The notes: generated by a model not told the origin, from the sequence alone. 64,000 nucleotides of DNA from Amycolatopsis sp. WAC 01376 (GCF_003947415.1 NZ_QHKL01000004.1:62001-126000); one strand, 5' to 3'; numbered from the stretch's first letter, positions 26,832 through 37,538 are shown. Made by a program: numbers and translations.

Positions 26832-27287
26832 GTGACGGTGAGCCACAAGCTGACCGCCGCCGCGGTGGTTTTCGGCGCGGTCGTGGCCGGGGTTGTGGTG
26901 GGGCTGCTGCTGGTGGCCCCATCCGGCTCCGGCCCGGCCGCGTCGACCACCGTCACGCCCTCGCCACAGCCGAGCTCGTCCCGTCCGGTCCCGGTGGATC
27001 CGGACGTGGCCGCGGTCGAGGTCGTCGGCAAGGCGATCGCCGCGGCCATCGTCAACCACGACGCGACGGCGTTCGGCAAGCTCACCTGCGTCCAGCAGTC
27101 CTCGGCCGATCTGGCCGAGCTCAAGCGGAAGTGGGAGGCGGCGGGCAAGGTTTCGGCCACCGTCCCCGACCCGCCCGCGGTGAGGGGCGACTCCGCGACC
27201 GTGACCGTGCACGTCGAGGGCGCGGGCGGTCAGAAGGACACGCCGTTCCCGCTCAAGAAACGCGACGGCAAATGGTGCGTGCCCTGA
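26832..27287 (+). CDS. Membrane-anchored protein related to its upstream neighbour
   Basis: A 151-residue protein with a GTG start. It has an N-terminal membrane anchor (about 5-30), a Pro/Ser-rich linker, then an extracytoplasmic domain with a pattern like that of the upstream neighbour (VVGKAIAAAIVNHDATAFGKLTC near the start and KKRDGKWCVP at the end). The conserved two Cys may form a disulphide. The pair probably arose by duplication and is co-transcribed. Confidence 0.85.
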   Translation: MTVSHKLTAAAVVFGAVVAGVVVGLLLVAPSGSGPAASTTVTPSPQPSSSRPVPVDPDVAAVEVVGKAIAAAIVNHDATAFGKLTCVQQSSADLAELKRKWEAAGKVSATVPDPPAVRGDSATVTVHVEGAGGQKDTPFPLKKRDGKWCVP

Positions 27288-27311
27288 CTCGCGCCGATAG
27301 CCGGGTCTTTG

Positions 27312-27366
27312 GTCCGTGAAGGCCTCCTTGAGGGACTCTGGGTCCCTCAAGGGGGCCTTCACGGAC
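27312..27366. terminator. Palindromic element, family 1
   Basis: Arms of 25 bases beginning GTCCGTGAAGGCCTCCTTGA pair with one G-T exception around a 5-base loop. Its in-frame reading is VKASLRDSGSLKGAFTD. It is the first of two elements between convergent genes (the anchored protein and trmI). Confidence 0.75.
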
Positions 27367-27403
27367 AGCCAAGCGCGACAACATGTGGCATCGCGCCTTG
27401 CCG

Positions 27404-27460
27404 AGTACATGAAGGCCCCCTTCATTGCGTCTAGCGCAGTGAAGGGGGCCTTCATGTACT
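27404..27460. terminator. Palindromic element, family 1
   Basis: Arms of 26 bases beginning AGTACATGAAGGCCCCCTTC pair with one mismatch around a 5-base loop. In frame it reads MKAPFIASSAVKGAFMY. It is the second of the pair between the anchored protein and trmI. Just downstream (about 27496) a half-copy of the GAGTGGCGATTCGG hairpin seen at 44.2 kb is present. Confidence 0.75.
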
Positions 27461-27549
27461 TCAGGGAGCAAGAACCGGCGGCTGGCTGGTCCCGGTGGCC
27501 GCGAGTGGCGATTCGGCTTCTGGTGGATGCAGGCGACCAACCTGAGCGG

Positions 27550-28476
<927 letters not shown>

Positions 28477-29628
28477 CTACGCCGGGGGTCGGCTCCGGGT
28501 CATCGCGGCACGCAGGTCCTCGCGCCGGAGCACCCCCGCGGGCCTGCCTTCGTCGTCCACGACGAGGAACTGCCACGCGGCGGTTTCCCGGACCCGCTCG
28601 GCGATCTCCTCCCCCGACTCCGAGGAAAGCAGCACCGTGTCGGCGCGGATCGGTTCCGCCGCCATCTCCGCGGGCGCGTGTGGTGACGTCCCGGCCAGTT
28701 GCGCGGCGGCCGTCTCGTCGAGCAGCCCGGCCGCGACGCCGTCGGCACGCACCAGGACCACCCCACGGCCTGCCGAAGCGGCCAGCGCGTCCGAGACGGG
28801 ACTTTCCGCGGGAAGCTGGAGAACGGGCCGGACGAGTTCGCTCAACCGCACGCCTTCGGGCCAGCCTCGACGTGTTTCGGCGGCGAGTTCGCTTCGTGCG
28901 CCGAGGATCACGAACCACGCCGTCACGACGCAGACGCCGAGCCGGAGCCAGCGGTCTTCGCTGCCCGCCGCCAGCCCCCACAGCGCCCAGACGACCAGTC
29001 CCGCCGCGACGAGGCCGCCACCGACGACCGCCGCCCGCGTGCCCTTCTCCCGGTGGCCCGTCGCCGCCCAGACCCCGGCGCGGACCAGACGGCCGCCGTC
29101 GAGCGGGAGCCCGGGAAGAAGATTGAAGATCCCGACGGCGAAGTTCGCGACGGCGCATTCGGCGATGAGCAGCCATGCCGCGCTTTCCGGCGGGACGGCG
29201 AACATGAGCAGCGCGCAGAAACCGCCGAGCAGTAACGAAACCACCGGCCCCGCGGCGGCGACGAGCCCTTCCTGCCGCGGCTGACGGGGTGTCCTGGCGA
29301 CCTCGGAGAGCCCGCCGAGCAGAAAGAGGCGCAGCCGCCGGACCGGGATGCCGAGGCGCAGCGCGACCAGGCAGTGCCCGAGTTCGTGCGCGAGCACCGA
29401 AAGTCCGAGAAGGACCGCGAACGCGGCCGCCAGCAGCCAGGAGGTCAAGGTCGTCGCGCCCGGCAAGAGCCTGCCGACCAGCGGCGTGTAGAGCACCACG
29501 ATGATCAGGGAGCCGATCCACCACGAAGGGGCCAGCAGCACCGGGATCCCGGAGACGCGGAACAGCAGGAGACCACCCTCTGGTGCCACGCCTCGTCGAG
29601 GCGGGCCCTGCTCACCCGTCACCGCCAT
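28477..29628 (-). CDS. Site-2-type zinc metalloprotease (M50) with C-terminal CBS domains
   Basis: A 383-residue membrane protease. HELGH (about 64-68) and the second-site motif LPLDGGRLVRA are the zinc-binding residues of S2P family enzymes. At least four to six hydrophobic segments precede two cytosolic CBS repeats (about 250-380, for example SPVSDALAASAGRGVVLVRADGVAAGLLDE). CBS domains probably sense nucleotides and modulate intramembrane proteolysis. The substrate is unknown. It diverges from the nuclease gene at 29757. Confidence 0.92.
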   Translation of the reverse strand: MAVTGEQGPPRRGVAPEGGLLLFRVSGIPVLLAPSWWIGSLIIVVLYTPLVGRLLPGATTLTSWLLAAAFAVLLGLSVLAHELGHCLVALRLGIPVRRLRLFLLGGLSEVARTPRQPRQEGLVAAAGPVVSLLLGGFCALLMFAVPPESAAWLLIAECAVANFAVGIFNLLPGLPLDGGRLVRAGVWAATGHREKGTRAAVVGGGLVAAGLVVWALWGLAAGSEDRWLRLGVCVVTAWFVILGARSELAAETRRGWPEGVRLSELVRPVLQLPAESPVSDALAASAGRGVVLVRADGVAAGLLDETAAAQLAGTSPHAPAEMAAEPIRADTVLLSSESGEEIAERVRETAAWQFLVVDDEGRPAGVLRREDLRAAMTRSRPPA

Positions 29629-29756
29629 GGATGAGAGCGTAGATGCCCAGGTGTGGGGTGCCGGTAACCCGCCCTTCCCGTCCGGGTGGTGTCGGTCATG
29701 CCGCTCCGGTGCGTTGCGGTCGGAGAACTGTCGGTGCCCGGCGATACCCTCGTCCC

Positions 29757-30650
29757 ATGCCCGACACCGACACGGTCACCGCCGATCCGCCGCCCGGCGC
29801 CGAAGTCCCGCGCCGTCGGCCGGCCCTGTCCCCGTCGCGTGCCAGCGACTTCAAACAGTGCCCGCTGCTCTACCGCTTCCGCGCGGTCGACAGACTCCCC
29901 GAGATCCCGACGAAGGCCCAGCTCCGCGGCACGCTGGTGCATTCCGTGCTGGAGCGGCTGTTCTCCCTCCCGCAGGCCGATCGCACACCGCCGCAGGCCA
30001 AGGAACTGCTCGCGCCGGCATGGGAGGACCTCTCCGCGGAACGTCCGGAGTGGATCGAGCTGTTCGACCAGGAGGATCCCGAGGCCGTCACCTCGTGGCT
30101 CTCCTCGGCGGAGCAACTGGTCGACACCTACTTCGGCCTCGAAGATCCGCGTCGGCTGGAGCCCGAAGCGTGCGAGCTGCACGTCGAGATCGAGCTGGGC
30201 TCCGGGGTGCTGCTCCGGGGCTACGTCGACAGGCTGGACGTGGCGCCGACCGGTGAGATCCGCGTCGTCGACTACAAGACCGGCGCCGCGCCCCGTGAAA
30301 TCGGCGAGGCCAAGGCGATGTTCCAGATGAAGTTCTACGCCGTGGTCCTTTGGCGGCTTCGCGGTGTCGTACCGCGCCAGCTGAAACTGATGTACCTCAC
30401 CGACGGGCAGTCCCTGGCCTACACGCCCGACGAGGGCGAGCTGATCCGCTTCGAGCGCACGCTGGAAGCGATCTGGCAGGCGATCCTCAAAGCGGGCAAG
30501 ACCGGCGATTTCCGGCCCAACCCGAGCAAACTCTGCGCGTGGTGCGATCACCAGGCGCTGTGCCCGCAGTACGGCGGCACTCCCCCGCCGTATCCCGGCT
30601 GGCCGGAGCCGGACCCCGGTGAAGAGTCCGTTTTGGACCGTGCGGATTAG
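29757..30650 (+). CDS. RecB-family exonuclease (PD-(D/E)XK) with probable Fe-S cluster
   Basis: A 297-residue nuclease like M. tuberculosis Rv2119. The catalytic residues lie in GTLVHSVLERL and LDVAPTGEIRVVDYKTG, the motifs II-III of the PD-(D/E)XK fold. One Cys at 35 (FKQC) and three at 260, 263 and 269 (CAWCDHQALC) match the four-Cys pattern that holds a [4Fe-4S] cluster in AddB and Cas4. It is stand-alone, with no helicase domain. The start ATG diverges from the M50 protease gene. Confidence 0.92.
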   Translation: MPDTDTVTADPPPGAEVPRRRPALSPSRASDFKQCPLLYRFRAVDRLPEIPTKAQLRGTLVHSVLERLFSLPQADRTPPQAKELLAPAWEDLSAERPEWIELFDQEDPEAVTSWLSSAEQLVDTYFGLEDPRRLEPEACELHVEIELGSGVLLRGYVDRLDVAPTGEIRVVDYKTGAAPREIGEAKAMFQMKFYAVVLWRLRGVVPRQLKLMYLTDGQSLAYTPDEGELIRFERTLEAIWQAILKAGKTGDFRPNPSKLCAWCDHQALCPQYGGTPPPYPGWPEPDPGEESVLDRAD

Positions 30651-30659
30651 GCTGGCTTT

Positions 30660-31445
30660 GTGACAGAAGCCTTCTACGTGCCGTCAGGCGACGGCGTCTT
30701 CCTCCCGACCCCGCACACCGCCGGCCCGTGGACGCCGGACGCGCAGCACTTCGGGCCGCCCTCGGCGTTGCTGGTCCGCGCGCTCGAAGAGCTCGACGCG
30801 CCGCACGCGAGCCAGCTGGCGCGAGTGACGGTCGAGATCCTCGGTCCCGCGCCGCTCAAAGAGCTTTCGGTGCGAGCTTCGGTGAAGCGACCGGGCCGGT
30901 CGGTCGAGTGGCTGGAGGCCGAGCTCTCCCACGGCGAGCGAGTCGTCGCCCGTGCCGCGGCGTGGCGGATCGCGACCTCGGACACCACCGCGGTGGCCAC
31001 TCCCGAAGGTCCCCCGCTGCCGTCGCCGGACGGCCTGCCCACGTCGAGCTGGCCGGAAAGCTGGCACGGCGGGTACCTCGACGCCGTCGAATGGCGGCGG
31101 GTCAGCGGCGCGCTGGACACGCCCGGGCCGGCGACCGTCTGGGGCCGTCAGCGTGTCGCCCTCGTCGACGGGGAGAAGCCGAGCGCGCTGCAGCGGCTGT
31201 TCGTCCTGGCGGACTCCGGCAACGGGATCTCGAACTTCCTCGACCCGCGCGAGTGGTGGTTCATCAACTCGGAGCTGACGGTGCACCTCCGCCGCCCGCC
31301 GCTGGGCGACTGGATCGGCGTCGACGCGGCGACGCTGGTCGGCCCGAACGGGATCGGCACGGCGACGACCACCCTGCACGACGCCTCCGGCCCGATCGCT
31401 TCGGGAGCCCAGGCGTTGCTGGTGCGGCCGCGACAGGCGGGCTGA
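30660..31445 (+). CDS. Acyl-CoA thioesterase-like protein (double hot-dog)
   Basis: A 261-residue protein with GTG start, 9 bases after the nuclease stop. N-terminal FGPPSALLVRALEE and C-terminal WWFINSELTVHLRRPPLGDWIGVDAATLVGPNGIGTATTTLHDASGPIASGAQALLVR match TesB-like thioesterase family proteins with two hot-dog repeats. It probably hydrolyses acyl-CoA; acyl specificity is not evident. GATTAGGCT just upstream could provide a promoter of its own. Confidence 0.88.
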   Translation: MTEAFYVPSGDGVFLPTPHTAGPWTPDAQHFGPPSALLVRALEELDAPHASQLARVTVEILGPAPLKELSVRASVKRPGRSVEWLEAELSHGERVVARAAAWRIATSDTTAVATPEGPPLPSPDGLPTSSWPESWHGGYLDAVEWRRVSGALDTPGPATVWGRQRVALVDGEKPSALQRLFVLADSGNGISNFLDPREWWFINSELTVHLRRPPLGDWIGVDAATLVGPNGIGTATTTLHDASGPIASGAQALLVRPRQAG

Positions 31446-31512
31446 TAGACGCGCTTTCCGAGCCCGTTTCCAATAGCCTTCCCGGAACAACAGACGCAGG
31501 GAGCGCTTCGGC

Positions 31513-32448
31513 ATGCAGATCACCTCGGTGGTCAACCAGAAAGGCGGGGTCGGCAAGACCTCACTCAGCGTGGGCGCGGCGGCCGCACTGGCCGAACGCG
31601 GCCGCCGGGTGCTGCTGATCGACCTCGACCCACAGGGCCACGCGACCACCGAACTCCTCGGGCTGGACGAGGTGCCCCCGAACATGCCCAGCCTGGCGAA
31701 AGCCTTGACCAAGGTGTGGAAGGGGCCGATCGAAGAGCTCGCCGTCCGGCATCCGCGCAGCAACCTCGGGCGGGGCGGGGCGTTCGACGTCATCCCGACG
31801 TCGCCGGGCATGTTCGACCTGATCCGGCGGCTGGACCAGTTCCGCGTCCCCGGCTGGCAGCTGGCCAGGGTCATCCAGTTCGCGAACTACGACCACGTCA
31901 TCATCGACTGCCCGCCCGCGCTCGACGTGCTGACCAACAACGCGCTGGCCGCTTCGCACGGGATCCTCGTGCCGGTGCAGCCGGACCGGACGAGCATTCG
32001 CGCGCTGCGCCTGCTTTCGGACCAGGTGCGTTACGTCGAACAGACCGTCGGCCGTCCGCCGATCGCCTACTACGGCCTAGTGCCGGGCCTGTACCGCCGT
32101 CCGATCTCGCACTACGCGGCGGCGGCGTTGCAGGAGCTGTACACCTTCGGGATCCCGATGCTGTCGCACGTGCCGCTCGGCGTCGTGATGAACGAGGCCG
32201 CGGCGCACGGCGTGCCCGTGACGACGTACGCGCCGGAAACCTTGCAGGCGCTGTCGTTCCGGGAGATCGCGGAGACGCTGGACGGCTACCTGCGGAACCA
32301 TCCGGCCGCGGCGATCGTGCCGGCGGACGAGGACTTCGTCTTCGAGGATTTCATCACCGAGGTGTCGGTGACCCGCAGCGCGAAGGACAACGGGACGCGC
32401 AAGAAGCTCTACGACCTCATGCCCAAAAAACCGAACCGGCCCCGCTGA
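31513..32448 (+). CDS. ParA/MinD-family ATPase
   Basis: A 311-residue ATPase. KGGVGKTS (about 10-17) is the deviant Walker A, LIDLDPQGHATTELLG the switch I, and IIDCPPALDVLTNNALAAS the Walker B region. No ParB gene is adjacent, so this is not the chromosomal parAB locus but one of the orphan ParA-like proteins of actinomycetes. The partner is unknown. It is followed by a hairpin shared with hisG. Confidence 0.9.
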   Translation: MQITSVVNQKGGVGKTSLSVGAAAALAERGRRVLLIDLDPQGHATTELLGLDEVPPNMPSLAKALTKVWKGPIEELAVRHPRSNLGRGGAFDVIPTSPGMFDLIRRLDQFRVPGWQLARVIQFANYDHVIIDCPPALDVLTNNALAASHGILVPVQPDRTSIRALRLLSDQVRYVEQTVGRPPIAYYGLVPGLYRRPISHYAAAALQELYTFGIPMLSHVPLGVVMNEAAAHGVPVTTYAPETLQALSFREIAETLDGYLRNHPAAAIVPADEDFVFEDFITEVSVTRSAKDNGTRKKLYDLMPKKPNRPR

Positions 32449-32453
32449 CCAAC

Positions 32454-32506
32454 GCCATGAACGGTCCGTTCCTTGCAAATTTTGCAAGGAACGGACCGTT
32501 CATGGC
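32454..32506. terminator. Palindromic element, family 1
   Basis: Perfect 26-bp arms (starting GCCATGAACGGTCCGTTCCT) with an AT-rich tip (AAATTTT) begin 6 bases after the ParA-like stop and end 8 bases before the hisG stop. The in-frame reading is MNGPFLANFARNGPFMA. Confidence 0.8.
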
Positions 32507-32514
32507 ATCCAGGG

Positions 32515-33360
32515 TCAGAGGCGGCAGGCCCGGATGTCCGAAGCCAGCACGGCCTTGGCGCCGGTTTCGGCGAGTTCGTCCATGATCCGGTTGACCTCCT
32601 TGCGCGGCACCATCGCGCGCACGGCCACCCAGTCCTCATCCGCCAGCGGCGCGACGGTCGGCGACTCAAGACCCGGCGTAATCGCGATGGCCGCGTCGAG
32701 CAGCGGACGCGGGCAGTCGTAGTCCAGCATCATGTAGTGCTGGGCGAACACGACACCCTGCAACCGCGCCTTCAGCTGGTCCTTGGGCCGGGTGTGCTCG
32801 GTGCCCGCGCGCTGCAGCAGCACCGCCTCGGACACGCAGATCGGGTCCCCGAAGGCCACGAGGTTGTGCTGGCGCAACGAACGTCCGGACTCGACGACGT
32901 CCGCGATGGCGTCGGCAACGCCGAGCTGGATCGAGATCTCGACGGCACCGTCGAGGCGGATGACCTCAGCCTCGACCCCGTGCTGCTTCAGGTTCTCGCG
33001 GACGAGCCGCGGGTACGACGTCGCGAGCCGCTTGCCCTGCAGGTCCTGCGCCTTCCAGTCCCGGCCCGCCGGTGCGGCGTACCGGAACGTGGAACCGCCG
33101 AAGCCGAGGCCGAGGATCTCCTCGACCGGGGCACCGGAGTCGAGCGCGAGGTCGCGGCCGGTGATGCCGAGATCCAGTTCGCCGGATCCGACGTAGATCG
33201 CGATGTCCTTGGGGCGCAAGAAGAAGAACTCGACCTCGTTGACCGTGTCCAGCACGGTCAGGTCGCGGGCCTCATGTCGCTTGCGGTAGCCGGCCTCTCC
33301 GAGCATCTCCGACGCGGCGGCGGCGAGGGCTCCCTTGTTCGGCACGGCGACACGCAGCAT
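32515..33360 (-). CDS. hisG: ATP phosphoribosyltransferase (long form)
   Basis: HisG catalyses the first step of histidine synthesis, joining ATP and PRPP. The 281-residue protein starts [13 protein letters not shown], the conserved family N-terminus. The C-terminal third (about 210-281) is the ACT-like regulatory domain that binds histidine, so this is the long, self-sufficient form. The ATG at 33358-33360 is chosen over an upstream one that would add an unconserved leader. hisE lies 32 bases upstream on the same strand, as in mycobacteria. Confidence 0.96.
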   Translation of the reverse strand: MLRVAVPNKGALAAAASEMLGEAGYRKRHEARDLTVLDTVNEVEFFFLRPKDIAIYVGSGELDLGITGRDLALDSGAPVEEILGLGFGGSTFRYAAPAGRDWKAQDLQGKRLATSYPRLVRENLKQHGVEAEVIRLDGAVEISIQLGVADAIADVVESGRSLRQHNLVAFGDPICVSEAVLLQRAGTEHTRPKDQLKARLQGVVFAQHYMMLDYDCPRPLLDAAIAITPGLESPTVAPLADEDWVAVRAMVPRKEVNRIMDELAETGAKAVLASDIRACRL

Positions 33361-33392
33361 TGTCTCTCCTTGGTTCTCCGGACGCGAACGCG

Positions 33393-33656
33393 TCACAGGT
33401 ACCGGTACACGTCCTCTGTCGACAGTCCTCGGCCGAGCATGAGCACCTGTACGCGGTACAGCAGCTGTGAAATCTCCTCAGCGAGCCTGTCGTCGGATTC
33501 GTGCTCGGCGGCGATCCACACTTCGCCCGCCTCTTCGAGCACCTTCTTGCCCTGGGCGTGCACTCCCGCGTCCAGCGCGGCGACGGTGCCGGAACCGTCG
33601 GGGCGCGTACGGGCGCGCTCGGCAAGCTCGGCGAACAGCTCATCGAAGGTCTTCAC
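33393..33656 (-). CDS. hisE: Phosphoribosyl-ATP pyrophosphatase
   Basis: HisE removes pyrophosphate from phosphoribosyl-ATP, the second step of histidine synthesis. The 87-residue protein starts at a GTG ([15 protein letters not shown]) and carries [38 protein letters not shown], the Mg-binding EExxE/ExxD helices. It is monofunctional; a HisI domain is absent. It precedes hisG on the same strand. Confidence 0.96.
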   Translation of the reverse strand: MKTFDELFAELAERARTRPDGSGTVAALDAGVHAQGKKVLEEAGEVWIAAEHESDDRLAEEISQLLYRVQVLMLGRGLSTEDVYRYL

Positions 33657-33728
33657 AGTCTGGAGATCCTTCCATCCGCGCCCGCGTCGCGCTGCCCCGG
33701 GCCGGTGTGGTGCCGGTCGCGTCACACT

Positions 33729-34220
33729 TCAGAACAGCACCGAGCCGCCGCGTTCGAAGTCGAGCAGGTGCCGCTTCCGTGCGACACCGCCGCCGTAACC
33801 GGTGAGATCGCCGTTGGAGCCGATCACGCGATGACACGGCACGATGATGCTGATCGGGTTCTTCCCGTTCGCGAGCCCGACCGCGCGCGACGCGGTGGGC
33901 TTGCCGAGCCGGTCGGCGAGCTGACCGTAGGAGACCGTCTCGCCATACGGGATCCCGAGCAGCCCTTCCCAGACCATCCGCTGGAACGTGGTGCCGCCGA
34001 AGCTCAGCGGGAGATCGAAGTCCTTCCGCTGGCCGGCGAAGTACTCCTTCAGCTGCTTCTCGGTGTCGACGAAGATCGGCGAGCCCGGATCCGGATGGCC
34101 GAAGCTCTCCTCGACCGGACGGTGCCGCTGCTGGACCATGTACAGGCCGCAGAGGCTTTCGCCGTCCGCGACCAGGGTCAGCTTGTCGTACGGGCTGTCG
34201 ATGACGGTGTGCGTGCGCAT
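33729..34220 (-). CDS. ogt: Methylated-DNA--[protein]-cysteine S-methyltransferase
   Basis: A 163-residue suicide repair protein that takes methyl groups from O6-methylguanine. The PCHR motif (Cys129, [21 protein letters not shown]) is the acceptor site, and [28 protein letters not shown] is the DNA-binding helix. It starts 14 bases after the ada/alkA stop, so the pair is probably one alkylation-repair operon. Confidence 0.95.
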   Translation of the reverse strand: MRTHTVIDSPYDKLTLVADGESLCGLYMVQQRHRPVEESFGHPDPGSPIFVDTEKQLKEYFAGQRKDFDLPLSFGGTTFQRMVWEGLLGIPYGETVSYGQLADRLGKPTASRAVGLANGKNPISIIVPCHRVIGSNGDLTGYGGGVARKRHLLDFERGGSVLF

Positions 34221-34234
34221 GGCGCTCCTCGAAC

Positions 34235-35698
34235 TCAGGCGGCGGGCAGCCGGTTGATCGGGTGATCTCCGGTCGCCCAGAGGTGTTGAACGGCGTAGGC
34301 GCGCCACGGGCGCCACTGTTCGGCGTGCGCGGCGAACGCGGCCGGACCGAGCCCGAGCCCTTTCGCGGCGATCTTGACGCCGAGGTCGGTCGGGAGGAAG
34401 GCGTCCGGGTCGCCGAGCGAACGCATCGCGATGCTCTCGACGGTCCACGGGCCGAAGCCGGGCAGCGCGTGCAGTCTCTCCCGGGCCTGCTGCCAGTCAC
34501 TTCCCGCGCTGAGGTCGAGTCCGCCGTCGTTCAGTTCGGCGATGAGGCCGAGCAGGGTCCGCTTGCGGCTCTGCGGCATCGCGAGGCTTTCCGGGTCGAT
34601 CTCCGCGAGGGCGGTGGCGTCCGGGAACACGTGGGTGAGGCCACCGTCCGGATCGTCGACGGGTTCGCCGTGCGCGAGGACCAGCCGGGCGGCGTGGGTG
34701 CGGGCGGCGGCGGTGGACACCTGCTGTCCCAGCACGGCCCGGACGGCGAATTCGTCGCCGTCGACCGTCCTCGGCACCCGCCTGCCGGGTGCGGCGGCCA
34801 CGAGCGGCCCGAGCAGCCGGTCCGCGGCCAGCGCGTCGTCGACCGCGACCGGGTCGGCGTCGAGATCGAGCAGGCGGCGGCATCGGCTGATCGCGGTCGA
34901 GAGGTCACGCAGGTCCGAGAGCGTGAGACGGCAGCCGATGTAGCCGTCTTCCGGTTTGAGGGCGACGATGGCGGGGCCGTGCGGGAGCCGCAGCGTCCGG
35001 CGATACGCGCCGTCGCGCCATTCCTCGACGCCGGGGACACCGGTCGCGACCAGATGGCCGAAGAGGTTGTCCGGGAACAGCGGCTTCCGATACGGCAGGC
35101 GGAGGTTCAGCGTCCCGGGCGCGGTCGACGGCTCGGTGCGGCCCCGGGCCCGCAGTTCGGTCGGAGACAACGCGAAGACCTCGCGGACGGTGTCGTTGAA
35201 GGTGCGGACGCTGCCGAACCCCGCCGCGAGGGCGACGTCGATCATCGACAGGCCGGTCGTCTCGATCAGCAGGCGCGCCGTCTGCGCCCGTTGCGCACGG
35301 GCGAGGCTGAGCGGGCCCGCGCCCAGTTCGGCACGCACATGCCGTTCCACCTGCCGGACGCTGTAGCCGAGCCGTGCGGCCAAGCCGCTGACCCCGTCGG
35401 TGTCGACGACGCCGTCGGCGATCAGCCGCATCGCCCTGGCCACCAGGTCCGCGCGCTCGTTCCACCGCGGCGAACCGGGGCTGGCGTCCGGTCGGCACCG
35501 TTTGCAGGCGCGGAATCCGGCCTCCTGCGCGGCGGCCGCGCTCGGATAGAACGTCATGTTCTCCGGTTTGGGCGGGACGACCGGGCAGCTCGCCCGGCAG
35601 TAGATCCGCGTCGTCAGGACGGCGGTGAAGAACCAGCCGTCGAACCGGGCGTCCTTCGCCTGGACCGCGCGGACACAGCGCTCGAAATCCTCATGCAC
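34235..35698 (-). CDS. Ada-type regulator fused to AlkA 3-methyladenine DNA glycosylase
   Basis: A 487-residue three-part protein. The N-terminal Ada domain has Cys34 (IYC, methyl acceptor), Cys38, Cys65 and Cys68 as zinc ligands, matching the methylphosphotriester sensor. An AraC-type helix-turn-helix follows (about 85-180, [36 protein letters not shown]). The C-terminal AlkA domain has the helix-hairpin-helix [18 protein letters not shown] and the catalytic Asp in LPTDLG. It senses alkylation damage, activates transcription and excises damaged bases. Confidence 0.95.
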   Translation of the reverse strand: MHEDFERCVRAVQAKDARFDGWFFTAVLTTRIYCRASCPVVPPKPENMTFYPSAAAAQEAGFRACKRCRPDASPGSPRWNERADLVARAMRLIADGVVDTDGVSGLAARLGYSVRQVERHVRAELGAGPLSLARAQRAQTARLLIETTGLSMIDVALAAGFGSVRTFNDTVREVFALSPTELRARGRTEPSTAPGTLNLRLPYRKPLFPDNLFGHLVATGVPGVEEWRDGAYRRTLRLPHGPAIVALKPEDGYIGCRLTLSDLRDLSTAISRCRRLLDLDADPVAVDDALAADRLLGPLVAAAPGRRVPRTVDGDEFAVRAVLGQQVSTAAARTHAARLVLAHGEPVDDPDGGLTHVFPDATALAEIDPESLAMPQSRKRTLLGLIAELNDGGLDLSAGSDWQQARERLHALPGFGPWTVESIAMRSLGDPDAFLPTDLGVKIAAKGLGLGPAAFAAHAEQWRPWRAYAVQHLWATGDHPINRLPAA

Positions 35699-35754
35699 CC
35701 GGTCAGCATCACCGACCGCACGGGCCGCGGTCTAGCGGAAATGCGACATGGCGG

Positions 35755-36435
35755 TCAGGGCAGGAGCGCGGTGAGCGCGGGCACGTCGAGACCGACCAGC
35801 GAGGAACGGAACACGCGCCGCTCTCCCGGTTCGACGTCGACGTCGTTCGGGATCACCACCACCGTGCAGCCCGCCGCGGCCGCGGAAGCCGCGCCCGGCG
35901 GGGAATCCTCGATCGCGACGCATCGGGAAGCCGGTACTCCCAGCAACTCCGTGGCCAGCTGATACGGCCTGGCGTCCGGCTTGTTCAGACCATCGACCTC
36001 GTCACCGCAGACGGTGGCGGCGAAGTACTCGCGGCCGATGGTGTTGAGCGCGAGTTCGGTCAGCGACCGTTCGGTGGAGGTGACCAGCGCCATCGGAACG
36101 CCGTTGGCCCGCAACAGTTCGAGCAGCTCCTGCGCACCGGGGCGCCACGGAAGCGGGCCGTCGAAGAGGTTGGCCGTGCGGGCGCGGATCCACTCCCCCA
36201 TCTCCGCGATCGACTCCGGGGTGACGGGTTTGGCGCACACTTCGAGCAGGAACGCGGCCGTGTCGTCCATATTGGACCCGACGAGACTCAGGCGCTGTTC
36301 CTCGGTCAGTGTGCCGCCGAGGGTTTCGACGGCCTCGTAGAGCGCGACGTCCCACAGCTTCTCCGAGTCGACCAGCGTGCCGTCCATATCCCACAGCACG
36401 GCGGCGAGTCCGTCCGGTGTGGACGGTTCGGTCAC
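35755..36435 (-). CDS. HAD-superfamily phosphatase
   Basis: A 226-residue HAD hydrolase. Motif I is VLWDMDGTLVDSE (about 13-25), with the two catalytic Asp, motif II is VTSTERSLTE, and motif IV reads VAIEDSPPGAASAAAAG. The cap is of the beta-phosphoglucomutase/phosphatase class. The substrate is unknown. The GTG start (VTEP) lies in the divergent region with the PAC2 gene. Confidence 0.92.
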   Translation of the reverse strand: MTEPSTPDGLAAVLWDMDGTLVDSEKLWDVALYEAVETLGGTLTEEQRLSLVGSNMDDTAAFLLEVCAKPVTPESIAEMGEWIRARTANLFDGPLPWRPGAQELLELLRANGVPMALVTSTERSLTELALNTIGREYFAATVCGDEVDGLNKPDARPYQLATELLGVPASRCVAIEDSPPGAASAAAAGCTVVVIPNDVDVEPGERRVFRSSLVGLDVPALTALLP

Positions 36436-36613
36436 GGCTCCCCCTCACGATCGGATGCACCTTCCGGGACCCACGGTAGCCGAGACGGATTCACGTCGGT
36501 GCCGCGGTCGCTGCCCGAAATGTCGTATTGCGTCGGCTCCGCGCGTTTCGTCGCGGCGAAACGCCATCGGACATGCCCAACGGCGCACGGCCGCCTGGTC
36601 GTAGGCTGGTCCG

Positions 36614-37513
36614 GTGAGTGAGCCCGTCGACGAGACCCAGCGGCCCGGCCGCGACCAACCGGATGACCCAAAGCCGATCATGATCGTCGCCTTCGAAGGA
36701 TGGAACGACGCAGGTGACGCGGCCAGCCGGGCGGTCGAGCATCTCCAGCTCAACTGGGATGCGACCCCGCTGAGCGAGCTGAGTCCTGACGAGTACTACG
36801 ACTTCCAGGTCAGCAGACCGACCGTACGCATGGTGGACGGCGTCACCCGAAGGGTCGACTGGCCGACCACGCGGCTCTCGGTGTGCCGTCCGGAGGGCAT
36901 CAGCAGGGACATCGTGCTGGTCCAAGGGCCCGAACCGAATATGCGCTGGCGTGCTTTCTGCGCCGAACTGCTGGAGTACATCCAGCAACTGGACGTCGCC
37001 ACCGTCGTCACCCTCGGCGCACTCCTGGCCGACACCGCGCACACCCGGCCCGTCCCGGTCACCGGGACGGCGTACGACAAGGACACCGCTTCGCAGTTCG
37101 GCCTGGAGCTGAACAACTACCAGGGGCCGACCGGCATCGTCGGCGTCCTGCAGGACTACTGCGTGCAGGCGGGCGTCCCGGCGGTGTCGATCTGGGCGGC
37201 GGTGCCGCACTACGTCTCGCACCCGCCGTCGCCCAAGGCCACCCTCGCGCTGCTGCACAAACTCGAGGACGTCCTCGACGTCGAGATCCCGCTCGGCGCG
37301 CTTCCCGAGCAGGCCGAGGAGTGGCAGCGAACGGTCACCGAGATGGCCGAAGAGGACGAAGAGATCAGCGAGTACGTCCGGGGGCTCGAGGAACGCGGTG
37401 ACGCGGAGACCGAGTTCACGCTGGACGATGTGAGCGGGGACAAGATCGCGGCCGAGTTCGAGCGGTACCTGCGGCGGCGGCGCCCGGGTCAGGACGGTCC
37501 CGGACGGGGCTGA
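36614..37513 (+). CDS. PAC2-family protein
   Basis: A 299-residue member of the PAC2 family, named after eukaryotic and archaeal proteasome assembly chaperones. It carries IMIVAFEGWNDAGDAASRAVEHL and VTLGALLADTAHTRPVPVTGTAYDK, typical of the bacterial group that corresponds to Rv2125 in the same chromosomal position. The actual role in bacteria is unknown. The GTG start lies 6 bases after TAGGCT, a possible -10 box, so transcription may be leaderless. Confidence 0.92.
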   Translation: MSEPVDETQRPGRDQPDDPKPIMIVAFEGWNDAGDAASRAVEHLQLNWDATPLSELSPDEYYDFQVSRPTVRMVDGVTRRVDWPTTRLSVCRPEGISRDIVLVQGPEPNMRWRAFCAELLEYIQQLDVATVVTLGALLADTAHTRPVPVTGTAYDKDTASQFGLELNNYQGPTGIVGVLQDYCVQAGVPAVSIWAAVPHYVSHPPSPKATLALLHKLEDVLDVEIPLGALPEQAEEWQRTVTEMAEEDEEISEYVRGLEERGDAETEFTLDDVSGDKIAAEFERYLRRRRPGQDGPGRG

Positions 37514-37538
37514 GCTCGCGGCACCGCCCTGCCGCAAG

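Noticed and set aside
29757-30650. Cas4
   Set aside because: The protein is longer, belongs to the actinobacterial RecB-like Rv2119 group and has no CRISPR context.
31513-32448. Chromosomal or plasmid parA, marking an origin or plasmid
   Set aside because: There is no parB, no parS-like sites and no dnaA or rpmH nearby; the neighbours are housekeeping genes.
34262-35962. 566-codon open frame on the plus strand antisense to ada/alkA
   Set aside because: Arg/Glu-rich translation without domain features; it is a GC-skew shadow of a well-identified repair gene.
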